Shown here: piece by piece, positions 52,269-63,647 of the stretch
Layout: each line of letters begins with the position of its first letter
How positions within the stretch are numbered: position 1 is the first letter of the stretch
Notes under the pieces: model-generated
Seen by the model: the letters and a program-made list of their open reading frames with translations, nothing else
The model's database searches: none
Told to the model about the DNA's origin: nothing
Position numbers and translations under genes: made by a program
Assembly: GCF_001693515.2 (NCBI RefSeq)
Contig: NZ_CP042968.1
Location: 7,472,501 to 7,536,500, forward strand
Direction of reading: 5' to 3'
DNA from: Bradyrhizobium paxllaeri
GTDB lineage: Bacteria > Pseudomonadota > Alphaproteobacteria > Rhizobiales > Xanthobacteraceae
Length of the DNA: 64,000 nucleotides

Positions 52269-53357
52269 TCAGGTGGCGTTCGACCCCACGCTCTCCAGAA
52301 ACGCCTTTACGGTATCGACCGTTCCGGTGCGGGTTGCGACATAGCCGGGCAGGCTCGCGACCCCCTCCTGAAAGTCGCGGCCCTTCATGATGTCGAGAAC
52401 GCGCCGCATCGGCTCGGTCTCCAGAAATGCGCGCTTGCAGACGAAGAAGTAATCCTCCGTCAGCAGCCGGATGAAATCGAGCCCGAACTGTCGGGCCGCC
52501 GCCTCGACGCCAAAGCTGACATCCGCCATGCCGCTGGCCACATAGGCGGCGACGGCGGCGTGGGTGAACTCCATCTGCTGCGCGCCGTTGATTTTGGCCT
52601 CGTCGATCCCGTGCAGCGCCAGCAACTGGTCGAACAGCAGGCGCGTGCCGGAATCATGATCGCGGTTGACGAAGCGCGCCTTGCGCGCGACGACATCCTC
52701 GAGCGTGTTGATGTCAAGCGGATTGCCGCGCTTGACCATCAACCCCATCTCGCGCGTCACGAAACTGATCACACGGTCCTCGCGCGGATCGAGCCATTCC
52801 CGGCAGGCGCGGATGCCCTGCGCGCGCAATTCGCCGCGCGGTAGATGCACGCCGGAAAGATCGCAGGCGCCCTGCGCCAGCGACACCAGCGAATTCTGAT
52901 TGCTGACATAGCGCAGATCGACACCGATGCCGGGTTCGCGATCCAGCAGTTCGCGCAATTTGGAAACCGCGAAACCGTGGCTGGCGTGGACCCGGATCAC
53001 GGACGGACGTTGATGCAGGAACGGTTTGATCTCGGTTGCGAGTTCCTGCGCGAGATTTTCAAGCTGCGGACCAAGGCGTGCCTGCATGCGTTCGCCAGCC
53101 CAGACCAGTTTTTCGCCGAAGGCGGTCAGCACCGTGCCCTTGCCGCGATGGGTCTCGACCAATGGCACGCCAAAGAAATCGGACCACTGCTCGACCAGAT
53201 TCCAGACATGCCGATAGGAAAGCTGGGCGTGCTTCGCCGCATTGGTGAGTTTTCCGGTCTTCCGGATCTCGTTGAGAACGCCGAGCATCACCACCGCGGT
53301 CTGCGGACTGCCTTCCTTGTGAAAGCGCCAGACGGTCTCGATCTCAATGTGGTGCAT
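52269..53357 (-). CDS. One-component regulator: ModE/LysR-type HTH plus PBP-like domain
   Basis: 362 residues from ATG 53357. N-terminal winged helix (TGKLTNAAKHAQLSYRHVWNLVEQWSDFFGVPLVETHRGKGTVLTAFG), in the pattern of ModE and LysR-type HTH, followed by a PBP_like effector domain (from residue 130) with SGMADVSFGVEAAARQFGLDF. Probably senses an oxyanion or small ligand. It is divergent from the aldehyde dehydrogenase gene, the likely target. Inverted repeats CCTATGA/TCATAGG lie at 53367-53373 and 53397-53403 between them. Confidence 0.85.
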   Translation of the reverse strand: MHHIEIETVWRFHKEGSPQTAVVMLGVLNEIRKTGKLTNAAKHAQLSYRHVWNLVEQWSDFFGVPLVETHRGKGTVLTAFGEKLVWAGERMQARLGPQLENLAQELATEIKPFLHQRPSVIRVHASHGFAVSKLRELLDREPGIGVDLRYVSNQNSLVSLAQGACDLSGVHLPRGELRAQGIRACREWLDPREDRVISFVTREMGLMVKRGNPLDINTLEDVVARKARFVNRDHDSGTRLLFDQLLALHGIDEAKINGAQQMEFTHAAVAAYVASGMADVSFGVEAAARQFGLDFIRLLTEDYFFVCKRAFLETEPMRRVLDIMKGRDFQEGVASLPGYVATRTGTVDTVKAFLESVGSNAT

Positions 53358-53468
53358 CGGCGACAACCTATGAAATTGGCTGCATATCTCAGCGGCTCAT
53401 AGGCAGACCATATCATATTTACTGCAGGAATTAACCTCCTAAGGTTGGGCACAACAAACGGAGGGAAT

Positions 53469-54959
53469 ATGATGTCGATTGCATATGACTATTCCCGTGA
53501 GCCGATCCCTGCCGTTCCCTCGGCCAAGCCGCGGCTGCTGCTAATCGACGGCCAGCACGTCCCGTCCGTTTCCGGACGCACGTTCAAGACGCTCAATCCC
53601 GCCACCGAACAGGTCATCGCCACGGTCGCGGAAGGCAACGAGGTCGATGTCGATCGTGCAGTCGCGGCCGCCCGCCGTGCCTTCGAGGGGCCGTGGCGCA
53701 GCATGCGCGCCTCCGAGCGCGGCCAGATCCTGCTCCGGCTCGTCGACCTGATGAAGCAGCACGCGGACGAAATCGCGGCGCTCGAAAGTCTCGACGCCGG
53801 CAAGCCGATCGCGGGCGTGCTGCGGCAGGACCTCCCCGCCGCTATCGATACGCTGACCTACTATGCCGGCTGGGCCGACAAGATCTCTGGCGAAGTGGTC
53901 TCGACGCGGGATGATGCGCTAACCTACACGGTGCGCGAGCCGGTCGGCGTAGTCGCGGCGATCGTTCCCTGGAATTTCCCATTGATGATCGGGATGTGGA
54001 AACTGGCGCCTGCGCTCGCCTGCGGCTGCACGATCGTGATGAAGCCCGCCGAACTGACCTCACTTTCCGCGCTGCGCGGCGGCGAGTTGGCGCTCGAAGC
54101 CGGCCTGCCGCCGGGTGTGCTCAACATCGTCACCGGTCCCGGCCGGGTGGTCGGCGACGCGCTGGTCAATCACCCTGATGTGGACAAGGTCACGTTCACG
54201 GGATCGCCGGGCGTCGGCCGCGGCATCCTGCGCGGCGCGGCCGGCAACTTCAAACGCGTGTCGCTCGAGCTCGGCGGCAAGTCCGCCAACGTGATCTTCG
54301 ACGACGCGGATATCGAGGCGGCCAGCAAGGCGGCGGCATCAGGGATCTTCTTCAATGCCGGACAGGTGTGCTCGGCGGGATCGCGCGTGCTGGCCCATGA
54401 GAAGGTCTACGACGAGGTGGTCGAGCGGCTGACGCAGCGCGCCAGGGCGATCCGCATCGGCGATCCCGCCGACCGCGCCACGGCAATGGGACCGGTCATC
54501 TCCGAGAAACAGATGAAGAGCATTCTCGACTACGTCGACATCGGCCGTAACGAAGGCGCTTTCCTGACCACCGGCGGCGAGCGCGTCGGCGACCGCGGCT
54601 ATTTCATCAGCCCCGCCGTGTTCGCCAACGTCAAACACGAGATGCGCATCTCGCAGGAAGAAATTTTCGGGCCTGTGGTGAGCGTGATCAAGTTCAGGGA
54701 TGAAGCGGACGCGCTGCGCATCGCCAATGGCACGGCCTACAGCCTTGCGGCCGGCGTCTGGAGCCGCGACATCGGACGCGTGCAGCGCTTCGCGAAGAAA
54801 GCGAATGCCGGCACAGTCTGGATCAACACCTATGGCTATACCGATGTGCGTTTGCCATGGGGCGGCGTGCGCGATTCCGGCCTCGGCCGCGAACACGGCA
54901 CGGCGGCGCTGGAGAACTTCACCGAGCCGAAAGCGGTATGGATGAATCTGAACGTGTGA
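53469..54959 (+). CDS. Aldehyde dehydrogenase family protein
   Basis: 496 residues from ATG 53469 (GGAGGG upstream). NAD-binding PWNFPLMIGMWKLAPALACG, general base E267 in LELGGKS, nucleophile C301 in NAGQVCSAGS, and EIFGPVVSVIKF are present. Oxidises an aldehyde to an acid with NAD(P). Under probable control of the divergent regulator; the substrate is not evident. Confidence 0.92.
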   Translation: MMSIAYDYSREPIPAVPSAKPRLLLIDGQHVPSVSGRTFKTLNPATEQVIATVAEGNEVDVDRAVAAARRAFEGPWRSMRASERGQILLRLVDLMKQHADEIAALESLDAGKPIAGVLRQDLPAAIDTLTYYAGWADKISGEVVSTRDDALTYTVREPVGVVAAIVPWNFPLMIGMWKLAPALACGCTIVMKPAELTSLSALRGGELALEAGLPPGVLNIVTGPGRVVGDALVNHPDVDKVTFTGSPGVGRGILRGAAGNFKRVSLELGGKSANVIFDDADIEAASKAAASGIFFNAGQVCSAGSRVLAHEKVYDEVVERLTQRARAIRIGDPADRATAMGPVISEKQMKSILDYVDIGRNEGAFLTTGGERVGDRGYFISPAVFANVKHEMRISQEEIFGPVVSVIKFRDEADALRIANGTAYSLAAGVWSRDIGRVQRFAKKANAGTVWINTYGYTDVRLPWGGVRDSGLGREHGTAALENFTEPKAVWMNLNV

Positions 54960-55007
54960 GCGCCACACGCTGTCGCCAAAGCCTGTAACTCCAAGGCCGG
55001 CCTTGGC

Positions 55008-55034
55008 CGCCCTCTCCCCGCAAGGGAGAGGGCG
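55008..55034. terminator. GC-rich hairpin between convergent genes
   Basis: Arms GCCCTCTCCC and GGGAGAGGGC (10 bp, extendable to 11) with a 5-base loop. Located between the end of the aldehyde dehydrogenase gene and the convergent nitronate-monooxygenase-like gene. Resembles short dispersed hairpins of Bradyrhizobium and may act as terminator. Confidence 0.6.
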
Positions 55035-55044
55035 CTAAACTATT

Positions 55045-56013
55045 TCAGAGCGCGGGGTCGACCGCCTCGTCATATTCCTTCTTGAAGCGCGCGATCAATT
55101 CGGCCGCCGGCACCACCTTGCCGATGCCGCCGATGCCCTGGCCCGAGCCCCAGATTTCCTTCCATGCCTTCGGCTTGGTGCGCTCGCCGGAGGCGTCGGT
55201 ACCAAAGCTCATCTTGGAGGGATCGGAGGTCGGCAGATCGTCGGGATTGAGACCGGCCTTGACGATCGACGGCTTGAGGTAGTTGCCGTGCACGCCGGTG
55301 AACAGGTTCGAATAGACGATGTCTTCCGCCGACGAGGAGGTGATCATCTCCTTGTAGGCCTCGACCGCGTTGGCTTCCTGGGTCGCGATGAAGGCGGAGC
55401 CGATATAGGCAAAGTCGGCCCCGAGAATGCGCGCCGCGCGGATGGCGCGGCCATTGGCGATCGCGCCCGACAGCGCGATCGGTCCGTCGAACCAGGAACG
55501 CGTCTCCTCGACGAAGGCGAGCGGCGAGATCGTGCCGGCATGGCCGCCGGCGCCGGCCGCCACCAGGATCAGGCCGTCGGCGCCCTTCTCGACCGCCTTG
55601 TGCGCGAATTTCTGGTTGATCACGTCATGGAAGACGATGCCGCCCCAATTGTGCGCCGCCTGGTTGAGATCCTCGCGCGCGCCGAGCGAGGTGATCAGCA
55701 TCGGCACCTTGTACTTCTCGCACATCGCAAGGTCGTGATCGAGGCGGTTGTTGGACTTGTGAACGATCTGGTTCACCGCGAACGGCGCCGACGGCCGCTC
55801 CGGATGTGCCTTGTCATAGGCTGCGAGTTCTTCGGTGATCCGCGCCAGCCACTCGTCGAGCAGCGAGGCGGGGCGCGCATTCAGCGCCGGAAACGATCCG
55901 ACCACGCCGGCCTTGCACTGGGCGATCACGAGATCGGGCACGGAGATGATGAACAGCGGCGACCCGATCACGGGTATCGACAGGCGGCCCTTGAACAGCG
56001 CGGGCATGGACAT
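55045..56013 (-). CDS. Nitronate monooxygenase-like flavoprotein
   Basis: 322 residues. GSPLFIISVPDLVIAQCKAGVVGSFPALNAR and ADGLILVAAGAGGHAG are typical of FMN-binding NMO family proteins, as is ALSGAIANGRAIRAARILGADFAYIGSAFI. Same family as the protein at 43056. Possibly converts nitronates or another electron-poor substrate. Convergent with the aldehyde dehydrogenase gene. Confidence 0.85.
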   Translation of the reverse strand: MSMPALFKGRLSIPVIGSPLFIISVPDLVIAQCKAGVVGSFPALNARPASLLDEWLARITEELAAYDKAHPERPSAPFAVNQIVHKSNNRLDHDLAMCEKYKVPMLITSLGAREDLNQAAHNWGGIVFHDVINQKFAHKAVEKGADGLILVAAGAGGHAGTISPLAFVEETRSWFDGPIALSGAIANGRAIRAARILGADFAYIGSAFIATQEANAVEAYKEMITSSSAEDIVYSNLFTGVHGNYLKPSIVKAGLNPDDLPTSDPSKMSFGTDASGERTKPKAWKEIWGSGQGIGGIGKVVPAAELIARFKKEYDEAVDPAL

Positions 56014-56230
56014 ACGAAGCGATCCTTCAGGTTCATTCGAGCGGGTGAGGCATCGCCGTAGAGATGCCGGGCATCATACCAACAAGGCAATCTTTCCAGT
56101 GTCAAGTATTGCGTTTTCGCGCTGGCGCGTTGAGTTTTCCGCAACCCGGTTTTCCTGCGCTAACGTCTTGTTTGCTCACGGTCTTCTCTCCCCCGCTTCA
56201 TGAGCCAGGCGGGACTTTCGTGATCATACG

Positions 56231-56812
56231 CTACTGGCAGAGCGCCCGCGTCACATAATTTTCGGTCTTGCAGTCGCCGGGCTGGCGCTTGTAGCCCGGC
56301 ACGTACACTTTCGGCGAGCATTTCTCGGCGGCATCGGTGTCGAGGCTCTTGCCTTCCTTGTAGCCCTTGCTCTGGCACAGCCGGTCGGCGCCGGCCTTGC
56401 AGTCCGGCGCGCCGTTGGCTGCCACCAGACACGCCGCCCGCCCGCTCACCATGATCGAGGGCCTGGCGAGGTTCGACAGAGCGTCGCCGCCACCTTTGTT
56501 AGCCGCGTCGTCCGTGGTTTCGCCTGGGCTCTTCAGCGGCGGCAGCAGCAATTTGGATTTCTCGAACAGTTTTCCGATTTCGTTGATCAGGCCAGGGTTT
56601 TCGTCGCGTGGGGACGGAGGCGGCTCGATCTGCTGCGGCTCGGGCCGAGCCGGCACCGATTGCTGGGCGGGCGACTGCAAGCCGAGCGAGGGCTGCGGGG
56701 TGCCCTGCGGCCAGCCGGCTTCGGGAGCGATCGCCAGCATCGGTGCAACGAGGCCCGCGGTCGCAAATTGCGTCCGGAGCAGCTTGATCAAACGGCCGAT
56801 TGAACCGGGCAT
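56231..56812 (-). CDS. Exported Cys-containing protein, unknown
   Basis: 193 residues from ATG 56812 (an earlier in-frame start at 56848 lacks a ribosome site). Signal-like N-terminus, a Pro/Gln-rich stretch, and a C-terminal part (about 115-193) with six Cys including AACLVAANGAPDCKAGADRLCQSKGYKEGK and a CQ end. Pattern suggests disulfide-bonded envelope protein. No family recognised. Confidence 0.55.
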   Translation of the reverse strand: MPGSIGRLIKLLRTQFATAGLVAPMLAIAPEAGWPQGTPQPSLGLQSPAQQSVPARPEPQQIEPPPSPRDENPGLINEIGKLFEKSKLLLPPLKSPGETTDDAANKGGGDALSNLARPSIMVSGRAACLVAANGAPDCKAGADRLCQSKGYKEGKSLDTDAAEKCSPKVYVPGYKRQPGDCKTENYVTRALCQ

Positions 56813-56852
56813 GGGACCGAACCTAGCCTGAAGCCGGGATGCCGGCAAAGCG

Positions 56853-57452
56853 CTAGACCAGCTTGAACGCGATGTAGAAGCCGAACACCAGGACGACGGC
56901 GCCGATGGCCACCCACGTGCCGAGGCGCTTTTCCAGCTCGGCCCGGATCACGTCGCCGTAGCGGTTGAGCAGGACTGCGACCACGAAGAACCGCCCGCCC
57001 CGCGCCACGATCGAGCACAGGATGAACAGCCAGATGTTGTAGCCGGCGAATCCCGAGGTGATGGTCACGAGCTTGTAGGGGATCGGCGTCAACCCCTTCA
57101 GCAGGATGATCACTGCGCCCCATTCGGCATAGGACGCGCGGAAGGTTTCGACCTTGTCGCTGAGGCCGTAGACGGTGATCAGCCAGTGCCCGACGGAGTC
57201 ATAAAGCAGCGCGCCGATGGCGTATCCTAGCACGCCGCCAGTAACGGATGCGATCGTGCAGACGGTCGCAAACCACCACGCCTTCTTCGGCTGCGCCAGC
57301 GACATCGGCAGCAGCATGATGTCGGGCGGGATCGGAAAGAACGAGCTTTCCGCGAAAGCGACCGCCGCCATGATCCAGAGCGCATAGGGCTTGTCGGCGG
57401 CGTCGATGCACCAGTCGTAGGTCCGTTTGAGCATGCGCGCATGAACCACCAT
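56853..57452 (-). CDS. DedA/VTT-family membrane protein (YqaA-like)
   Basis: 199 residues. Several hydrophobic segments, with SFFPIPPDIMLLPMSLAQPKKA near residue 38 and the LKGLTPIPYKLVTITSGFAGY re-entrant motif of VTT (DedA) proteins. These are implicated in lipid scrambling or undecaprenyl-phosphate translocation. Located just after hisE in the same direction. Confidence 0.85.
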   Translation of the reverse strand: MVVHARMLKRTYDWCIDAADKPYALWIMAAVAFAESSFFPIPPDIMLLPMSLAQPKKAWWFATVCTIASVTGGVLGYAIGALLYDSVGHWLITVYGLSDKVETFRASYAEWGAVIILLKGLTPIPYKLVTITSGFAGYNIWLFILCSIVARGGRFFVVAVLLNRYGDVIRAELEKRLGTWVAIGAVVLVFGFYIAFKLV

Positions 57453-57497
57453 GGAGCGGATTTGTCCATGCCGGAAACGCGCGGAATTTGAGAGGAT

Positions 57498-57920
57498 TTA
57501 GTGCCGCTTGCGCAAAGAACGGCCTTCCAGCGCGACAATTCGCCGCCTGGCCGGGACTGCCGTCGCCTTGGGCAGCGACTTGGCTGGAGCCGATTTCGGC
57601 GCCTTGACCGCCTTCGGCAGCTTTTCGGCAATACCGAGCAGGTCCTCGCGTCGCTCCATCTCGCGCCAGACGTCGGCGGGCTTCACGCCGGCCGATGCCC
57701 AGAGGACGGTGAGGTTGTAGAGCAGGTCGGCGCTCTCCCGGATCACCGCGTCGGTCTTGCCGTTGACGGCGTCGATCACGACTTCGATGGCTTCCTCGGC
57801 GAGCTTCTTGGCCATCTTGGAGGGGCCGCGCTGAAACAGCCGGGCCGTGCGCGACGTTGCCGGATCGAGATCCCGGGCCGCGATGACAGCCTGATAAAGC
57901 CGCTCCAGCGAATCACTCAT
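57498..57920 (-). CDS. hisE: Phosphoribosyl-ATP diphosphatase
   Basis: 140 residues. MazG-like helices: LFQRGPSKMAKKLAEEAIEVVIDAVNGKTDAVIRESADLLYNLTVLWASAGVK, with the E-x2-E...ExxD metal-binding residues. Hydrolyses phosphoribosyl-ATP to phosphoribosyl-AMP, second step of histidine synthesis. The C-terminal 35 residues are basic and extra. Other his genes are not in the window. Confidence 0.92.
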   Translation of the reverse strand: MSDSLERLYQAVIAARDLDPATSRTARLFQRGPSKMAKKLAEEAIEVVIDAVNGKTDAVIRESADLLYNLTVLWASAGVKPADVWREMERREDLLGIAEKLPKAVKAPKSAPAKSLPKATAVPARRRIVALEGRSLRKRH

Positions 57921-57982
57921 CCCTCGAACCTAATGCAATACCGTGGCCGGCGTGTTAACGGCTTGGCCTGCAACCATAAAAA

Positions 57983-58010
57983 AATCCACCGGCCGCCCGG
58001 CCGGTGGATT
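57983..58010 (-). terminator. Rho-independent terminator for the 58040 gene
   Basis: Thirteen-base perfect stem AATCCACCGGCCG/CGGCCGGTGGATT with a two-base loop. On the minus strand it is followed by a T-run of seven, so it ends leftward transcription from the 58040-58432 gene. Confidence 0.85.
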
Positions 58011-58039
58011 CATCTTTAACGGTCGGCGGCAGTCGCGGT

Positions 58040-58432
58040 TTACCAACCGCCGTAATAGGGGCTGCCATAGTACGGGCGAGGCGCATAATAGGGGCGCCCG
58101 TAATAGACCGGGCCACCGCCATAGTAGCCGTAGCCGTTGTCATAGTAGTAGTCGCGGCGGTTCTGGGCGGCCGCGATCGCAAGGCCCGTGCCGACGATGC
58201 CGGCGAAGGCCGCCGCTGCTGCAGCGCCACCACCGCCACCGCGATAATACCTGCGGCGCGCGCTGATGTCGGTCGCGTCGCTGGTGCCGGTCGAGGCCGT
58301 GACGCCCTTGCTCGATGGCGCCGAGCCTGCGAACGTCGTGGTCGGCGCAACTGCCGTCAACGCCACCGCTACAACCGTCGCCACCGCGCCGGCGCGGCCG
58401 ATCGATGAAAACACACCTTTTCGCGCAAACAT
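58040..58432 (-). CDS. Secreted Gly/Tyr-rich protein, unknown
   Basis: 130 residues. Signal peptide is about residues 1-36 (TFAG). An Arg/Tyr/Gly-rich part with a hydrophobic AAAAAAFAGIVGTGLAIAAAQ segment, then repeated YYG/YYGG motifs to the end. Resembles small Tyr/Gly-rich envelope proteins of Bradyrhizobium. Function unknown. Confidence 0.6.
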   Translation of the reverse strand: MFARKGVFSSIGRAGAVATVVAVALTAVAPTTTFAGSAPSSKGVTASTGTSDATDISARRRYYRGGGGGAAAAAAFAGIVGTGLAIAAAQNRRDYYYDNGYGYYGGGPVYYGRPYYAPRPYYGSPYYGGW

Positions 58433-58676
58433 CTCAACATCCTCCGTGGGAGCTGTGGCCTGACAGGGCCTCGATAGCTAACCACTGGGGTGCACATTAG
58501 GTTCCCCAATCCCAACGGCAGCTGAACGATCTCGGGCAAAATCATGGCAGTCATCGACCGTTCAGGTTAGAAGCTGCACAATGGCTCGCCCAAGGGCGAT
58601 TCATGCCGTGAGCGACGTCATCAAACAGACATCGCCGACGCGGCAACTTGTCCCACCTCGTGCTGATGTAATCTCG

Positions 58677-59753
58677 ATGCGTGCGATCAGGACCAACGCC
58701 ATCCGCTCTCTCCTGAGCGTTCTCCTGGCTTACCTTGCCGGCTTCTGCGCCGTTGCGGGGTTTACGACAAACGGCGCCCGCGCCGCGGACGAACCCCGGC
58801 CTCCGCTCCAGATCCACTTCTCGCTCGACCGGCCGATCGACGCCGCGGCGGCGCCGTTCGTGATGGCGGCCCATGGCGGCCTGTTCAGTGCCGAGGCACT
58901 TGCGGTCACCACCAACATTGCCAGCGGATCGTCGGACGCGATCGCGCGTGTCGCGGCAGGCACCAGCGATTTTGCGATGGTCGACATCAACGCCTTGATG
59001 CGGTTTCGCGACAAGGACAAGCAGGGCGGCCCCAGGATCAAGGCGGTGTTCGTGCTGTTCAACAAGGCGCCCTACGCGATCATCGCCCGCAAGAGCCGCG
59101 GCGTCCGCATGCTGTCGGACATCGAGGGCAAGACTCTCGGCGTCGCCGAGGGCGACCTGTCGGTCCGGTTGTGGCCGGCGGTGGCGCAACAGAACGGCAT
59201 CAAGCTCAAGCACGTGAAACAGAGCAGCATCAGCGCCGCCGTGCGCGAGCCGATGCTGTCGGCGGGCCAGATCGATGCCGTGACCGGCTTCTCCTATCTC
59301 TCGGCGATCAATCTGCGGGACCGCGGCGTGCCGGCCGACGATCTGGCGGTGCTGAAATTCGCAGACTATGGCTGCGAGGCCTATGGCTTCGCCATTATCG
59401 TCAATCCGGCCCTGGCGGCCGCCAAGCCCGAGGCGGTGAAGGGCTTCGTACGAGCCGTGATCGGCGGCCTGAATCTTACGGTCAAGGACCCCGCAGCCGC
59501 CGCGACCGAGGTCGCCAACCGCATGGACGGCGGCGCAAAGGACCTCGAGCTCGAGCGCCTGCAAACCATCCTGCGCGACAACATCCTGACCAGCGAAGTG
59601 AAACGCAACGGCATCGGCGCGATCGATCAGGCGCGCTTCGAGCGCTCGATCGATCAGGTCGCGGAAGATTTCAAGTTTCAGAAGCGACCGCAGGCGTCGG
59701 ACATTTTCGACGACCAGTTCCTGCCCCCATCCAACGGGCGGCAGGTTAACTGA
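58677..59753 (+). CDS. NMT1/ThiY-type ABC binding protein
   Basis: 358 residues from ATG 58677; a start at 58581 would add 32 residues before the signal peptide. Signal segment to about residue 36 (ARAADEP). Mature part starts LQIHFSLDRPIDAAAAPFVMAAHGGLFSAEALAVTTNIASGSSDAIARVAAGTSDFAMVDINALM, the SsuA/NMT1 pattern of sulfonate, nitrate or pyrimidine-precursor binding proteins. No permease or ATPase genes are nearby. Confidence 0.85.
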   Translation: MRAIRTNAIRSLLSVLLAYLAGFCAVAGFTTNGARAADEPRPPLQIHFSLDRPIDAAAAPFVMAAHGGLFSAEALAVTTNIASGSSDAIARVAAGTSDFAMVDINALMRFRDKDKQGGPRIKAVFVLFNKAPYAIIARKSRGVRMLSDIEGKTLGVAEGDLSVRLWPAVAQQNGIKLKHVKQSSISAAVREPMLSAGQIDAVTGFSYLSAINLRDRGVPADDLAVLKFADYGCEAYGFAIIVNPALAAAKPEAVKGFVRAVIGGLNLTVKDPAAAATEVANRMDGGAKDLELERLQTILRDNILTSEVKRNGIGAIDQARFERSIDQVAEDFKFQKRPQASDIFDDQFLPPSNGRQVN

Positions 59754-59885
59754 GCTCCCATCGTCCGCCGGTGTTCGGGGCTCATGCCGCTTGCTCAACC
59801 GCCCGGCATATGCACCTGCCTCACTAGTCGTGCCGAGCGATCCCTGTGTACAATAGGCGATTGATCTGCTTCGCGAGTTTCCCTG

Positions 59886-61649
<1,764 letters not shown>

Positions 61650-61908
61650 ATCGAGGTGAAATAGGATTTTTGCGCAGGGCAGGATTTGGGTGAACCGAGA
61701 GCCTGGGTGAGCGCCGTCACCGTCAGATACCGCCGCATTTGCCACGATTTCGTCCACGATTTAATTACCCGGCCCCTGTTCTGAATAGCCAAGCCGGTAT
61801 AGGTTTGCATCGCCGCAAAGCAACGGCGCCGGACACGCTTGAAACCCGAACGTTAGATCTCAAGGACCTCCTTTTCGAAGGCGGGTCTCAAAGGACCGGA
61901 ACGGAAAA

Positions 61909-63372
61909 GTGCATCTTCTTCGCCCGCTGCTTCGCAGCCCGTCGCTCACCTGGATTCTCGTTGCGGCAGCGCTTGCCGTCGTGACGCCGCGCGCCGCGCA
62001 CGCCGAAGCGCTGCTGGTCGTCGAAGCCGACACCGGCAAGGTCCTGCAGGCCGACAACGCGACGATGCCCTGGTATCCGGCTTCCGTGACCAAGATCATG
62101 ACCGCCTATGTCACGCTGAAGGCGGTGAAGGAAGGACGCCTCTCGCTCGACACGCTGCTTACGGTGTCGCCGGTCGCCGCCGCGGAGTCGCCGTCCAAGA
62201 TGGGTTTTCCTCCGGGCACCCAGGTCACCGTCGATAACGCGCTCAAGATGATGATGGTGAAGTCGGCCAACGACATGGCCGTGGTGCTCGCCGAAGGCGT
62301 CGGCGGATCGGTCGACGGTTTCTCCGGCATGATGAACCAGACCGCGCGGAAGCTCGGCATGACGCAGACGAGCTACGTCAATCCGAACGGCCTGCCGGCG
62401 GACGGACAGGTCACCTCGGCGCGCGATCTCGCGATGCTGGCGCGCGCCTACATCCGCGACCTGCCGGAATACGAATACTTCATGCATATCCCCTCGATCC
62501 GTTACGGCCGCAGGGTGACGCAGAACTTCAACAAGCTGATCGGGCGCTATCCCGGCGCCGACGGTTTCAAGACCGGCTTCATCTGCGCTTCCGGCTACAA
62601 TCTGGTCGCCTCCGCGACGCGTAACGGCAAGCGGCTGATCGCCGTCGTGCTCGGCTCATCGTCGGGTCATGCGCGCGCGGTGCGCGCGGCGCAATTGCTG
62701 GAGCGCGGCTTTGGCGGCGGGCTGGGCTGGCTGAAGCCTGCGCTCGGCACCGTCGACAGTCTGGTTCCTGTCGATGCGACGCCGCCGAACCTGCGCGAGG
62801 AGATGTGCGGCGGCAAGCGCAAGCGTCCGGCGACAGACGAAGACCCGGATGTCGTGGCCAGCAACGGCAACGCTTCGACCGGTGAGACCGCGGTCTCATT
62901 CTTCACGGCGGGGCTACAGCACCCGATCAAGCCGGCGGATCTGCTGGCGGCCGCGGCGGAGCCCTCCGAACCCGTTCCGGTATACACTGGCCCGACCAAG
63001 ACCGGCGCCGCCCTGATCGCGGCCGTTGCGGCGGAGGCCGAGAAGCAGGCGTCGTCGGCCAAGCGCGGCAAGAAATCGAAGATCGCAAAGAAGCCTGATG
63101 GCGCGGCGCCAAAGGCTGAAGCCAGCGCGAAGCCGGGCACCAAGCCTGCTACGGTCAGGCACGCAAACGCCAAGCCGGAGGCCGCCGCCAAGCCGGCCCC
63201 TGCCGCCACATCGGCCGAAAAAAAGCCGGCCGCCAAACCCGCGGCCGCAAAGCCCGTAGCCGCCAAGCCCGTAGCCGCCAAGCCTGCGGCCGTCGGGGAC
63301 AAGCCGGCGCCGAAGCCGGCCAAGCCCAATGCCGCCGCTAAACCCAAGGGCGAAAACAAGCCGGCTGGTTAA
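61909..63372 (+). CDS. D-alanyl-D-alanine carboxypeptidase (peptidase S11)
   Basis: 487 residues from GTG 61909. Signal peptide residues 1-32 (AHA). Active-site motifs SVTK (S59-K62), SAN (119-121) and KTG (221-223) are present. It trims the terminal D-Ala of peptidoglycan side chains. A membrane-anchor helix is not evident; instead residues 375-487 form a Lys/Ala/Pro-rich repetitive tail. Confidence 0.93.
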   Translation: MHLLRPLLRSPSLTWILVAAALAVVTPRAAHAEALLVVEADTGKVLQADNATMPWYPASVTKIMTAYVTLKAVKEGRLSLDTLLTVSPVAAAESPSKMGFPPGTQVTVDNALKMMMVKSANDMAVVLAEGVGGSVDGFSGMMNQTARKLGMTQTSYVNPNGLPADGQVTSARDLAMLARAYIRDLPEYEYFMHIPSIRYGRRVTQNFNKLIGRYPGADGFKTGFICASGYNLVASATRNGKRLIAVVLGSSSGHARAVRAAQLLERGFGGGLGWLKPALGTVDSLVPVDATPPNLREEMCGGKRKRPATDEDPDVVASNGNASTGETAVSFFTAGLQHPIKPADLLAAAAEPSEPVPVYTGPTKTGAALIAAVAAEAEKQASSAKRGKKSKIAKKPDGAAPKAEASAKPGTKPATVRHANAKPEAAAKPAPAATSAEKKPAAKPAAAKPVAAKPVAAKPAAVGDKPAPKPAKPNAAAKPKGENKPAG

Positions 63373-63443
63373 CGGGGCCGCAGAGCCACGTAATTAGGCA
63401 GTTTTGCTGCCGTTCGGCTGAACTATTCCAGTTCGCCGCAATG

Positions 63444-63475
63444 CGCCGATAGCACGCAGCCGCTTGCTATCGGCG
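63444..63475. promoter_or_regulatory. Inverted repeat upstream of fadD
   Basis: Perfect arms CGCCGATAGCA/TGCTATCGGCG (11 bp) with a 10-base loop. It lies about 170 bases before the fadD start and 70 bases after the carboxypeptidase stop. No T-run follows on the plus strand, so it may be a hairpin terminator without U-tract, or an operator. Confidence 0.45.
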
Positions 63476-63647
63476 GCTGCATTCACAATACTGCCCAAAA
63501 CAAGGCGCGCCCGGCCGAGAAACAGGGAGCCATGGCGTTTTCGAGCGAAGCTGAATATCAGTTCGCATCAATAAAACGCGTCATAACAAAAATTGGAGCG
63601 CGGATCTGATGCAATCAGAGCGGGCTCGGAACCAGAGGGGAACTACC

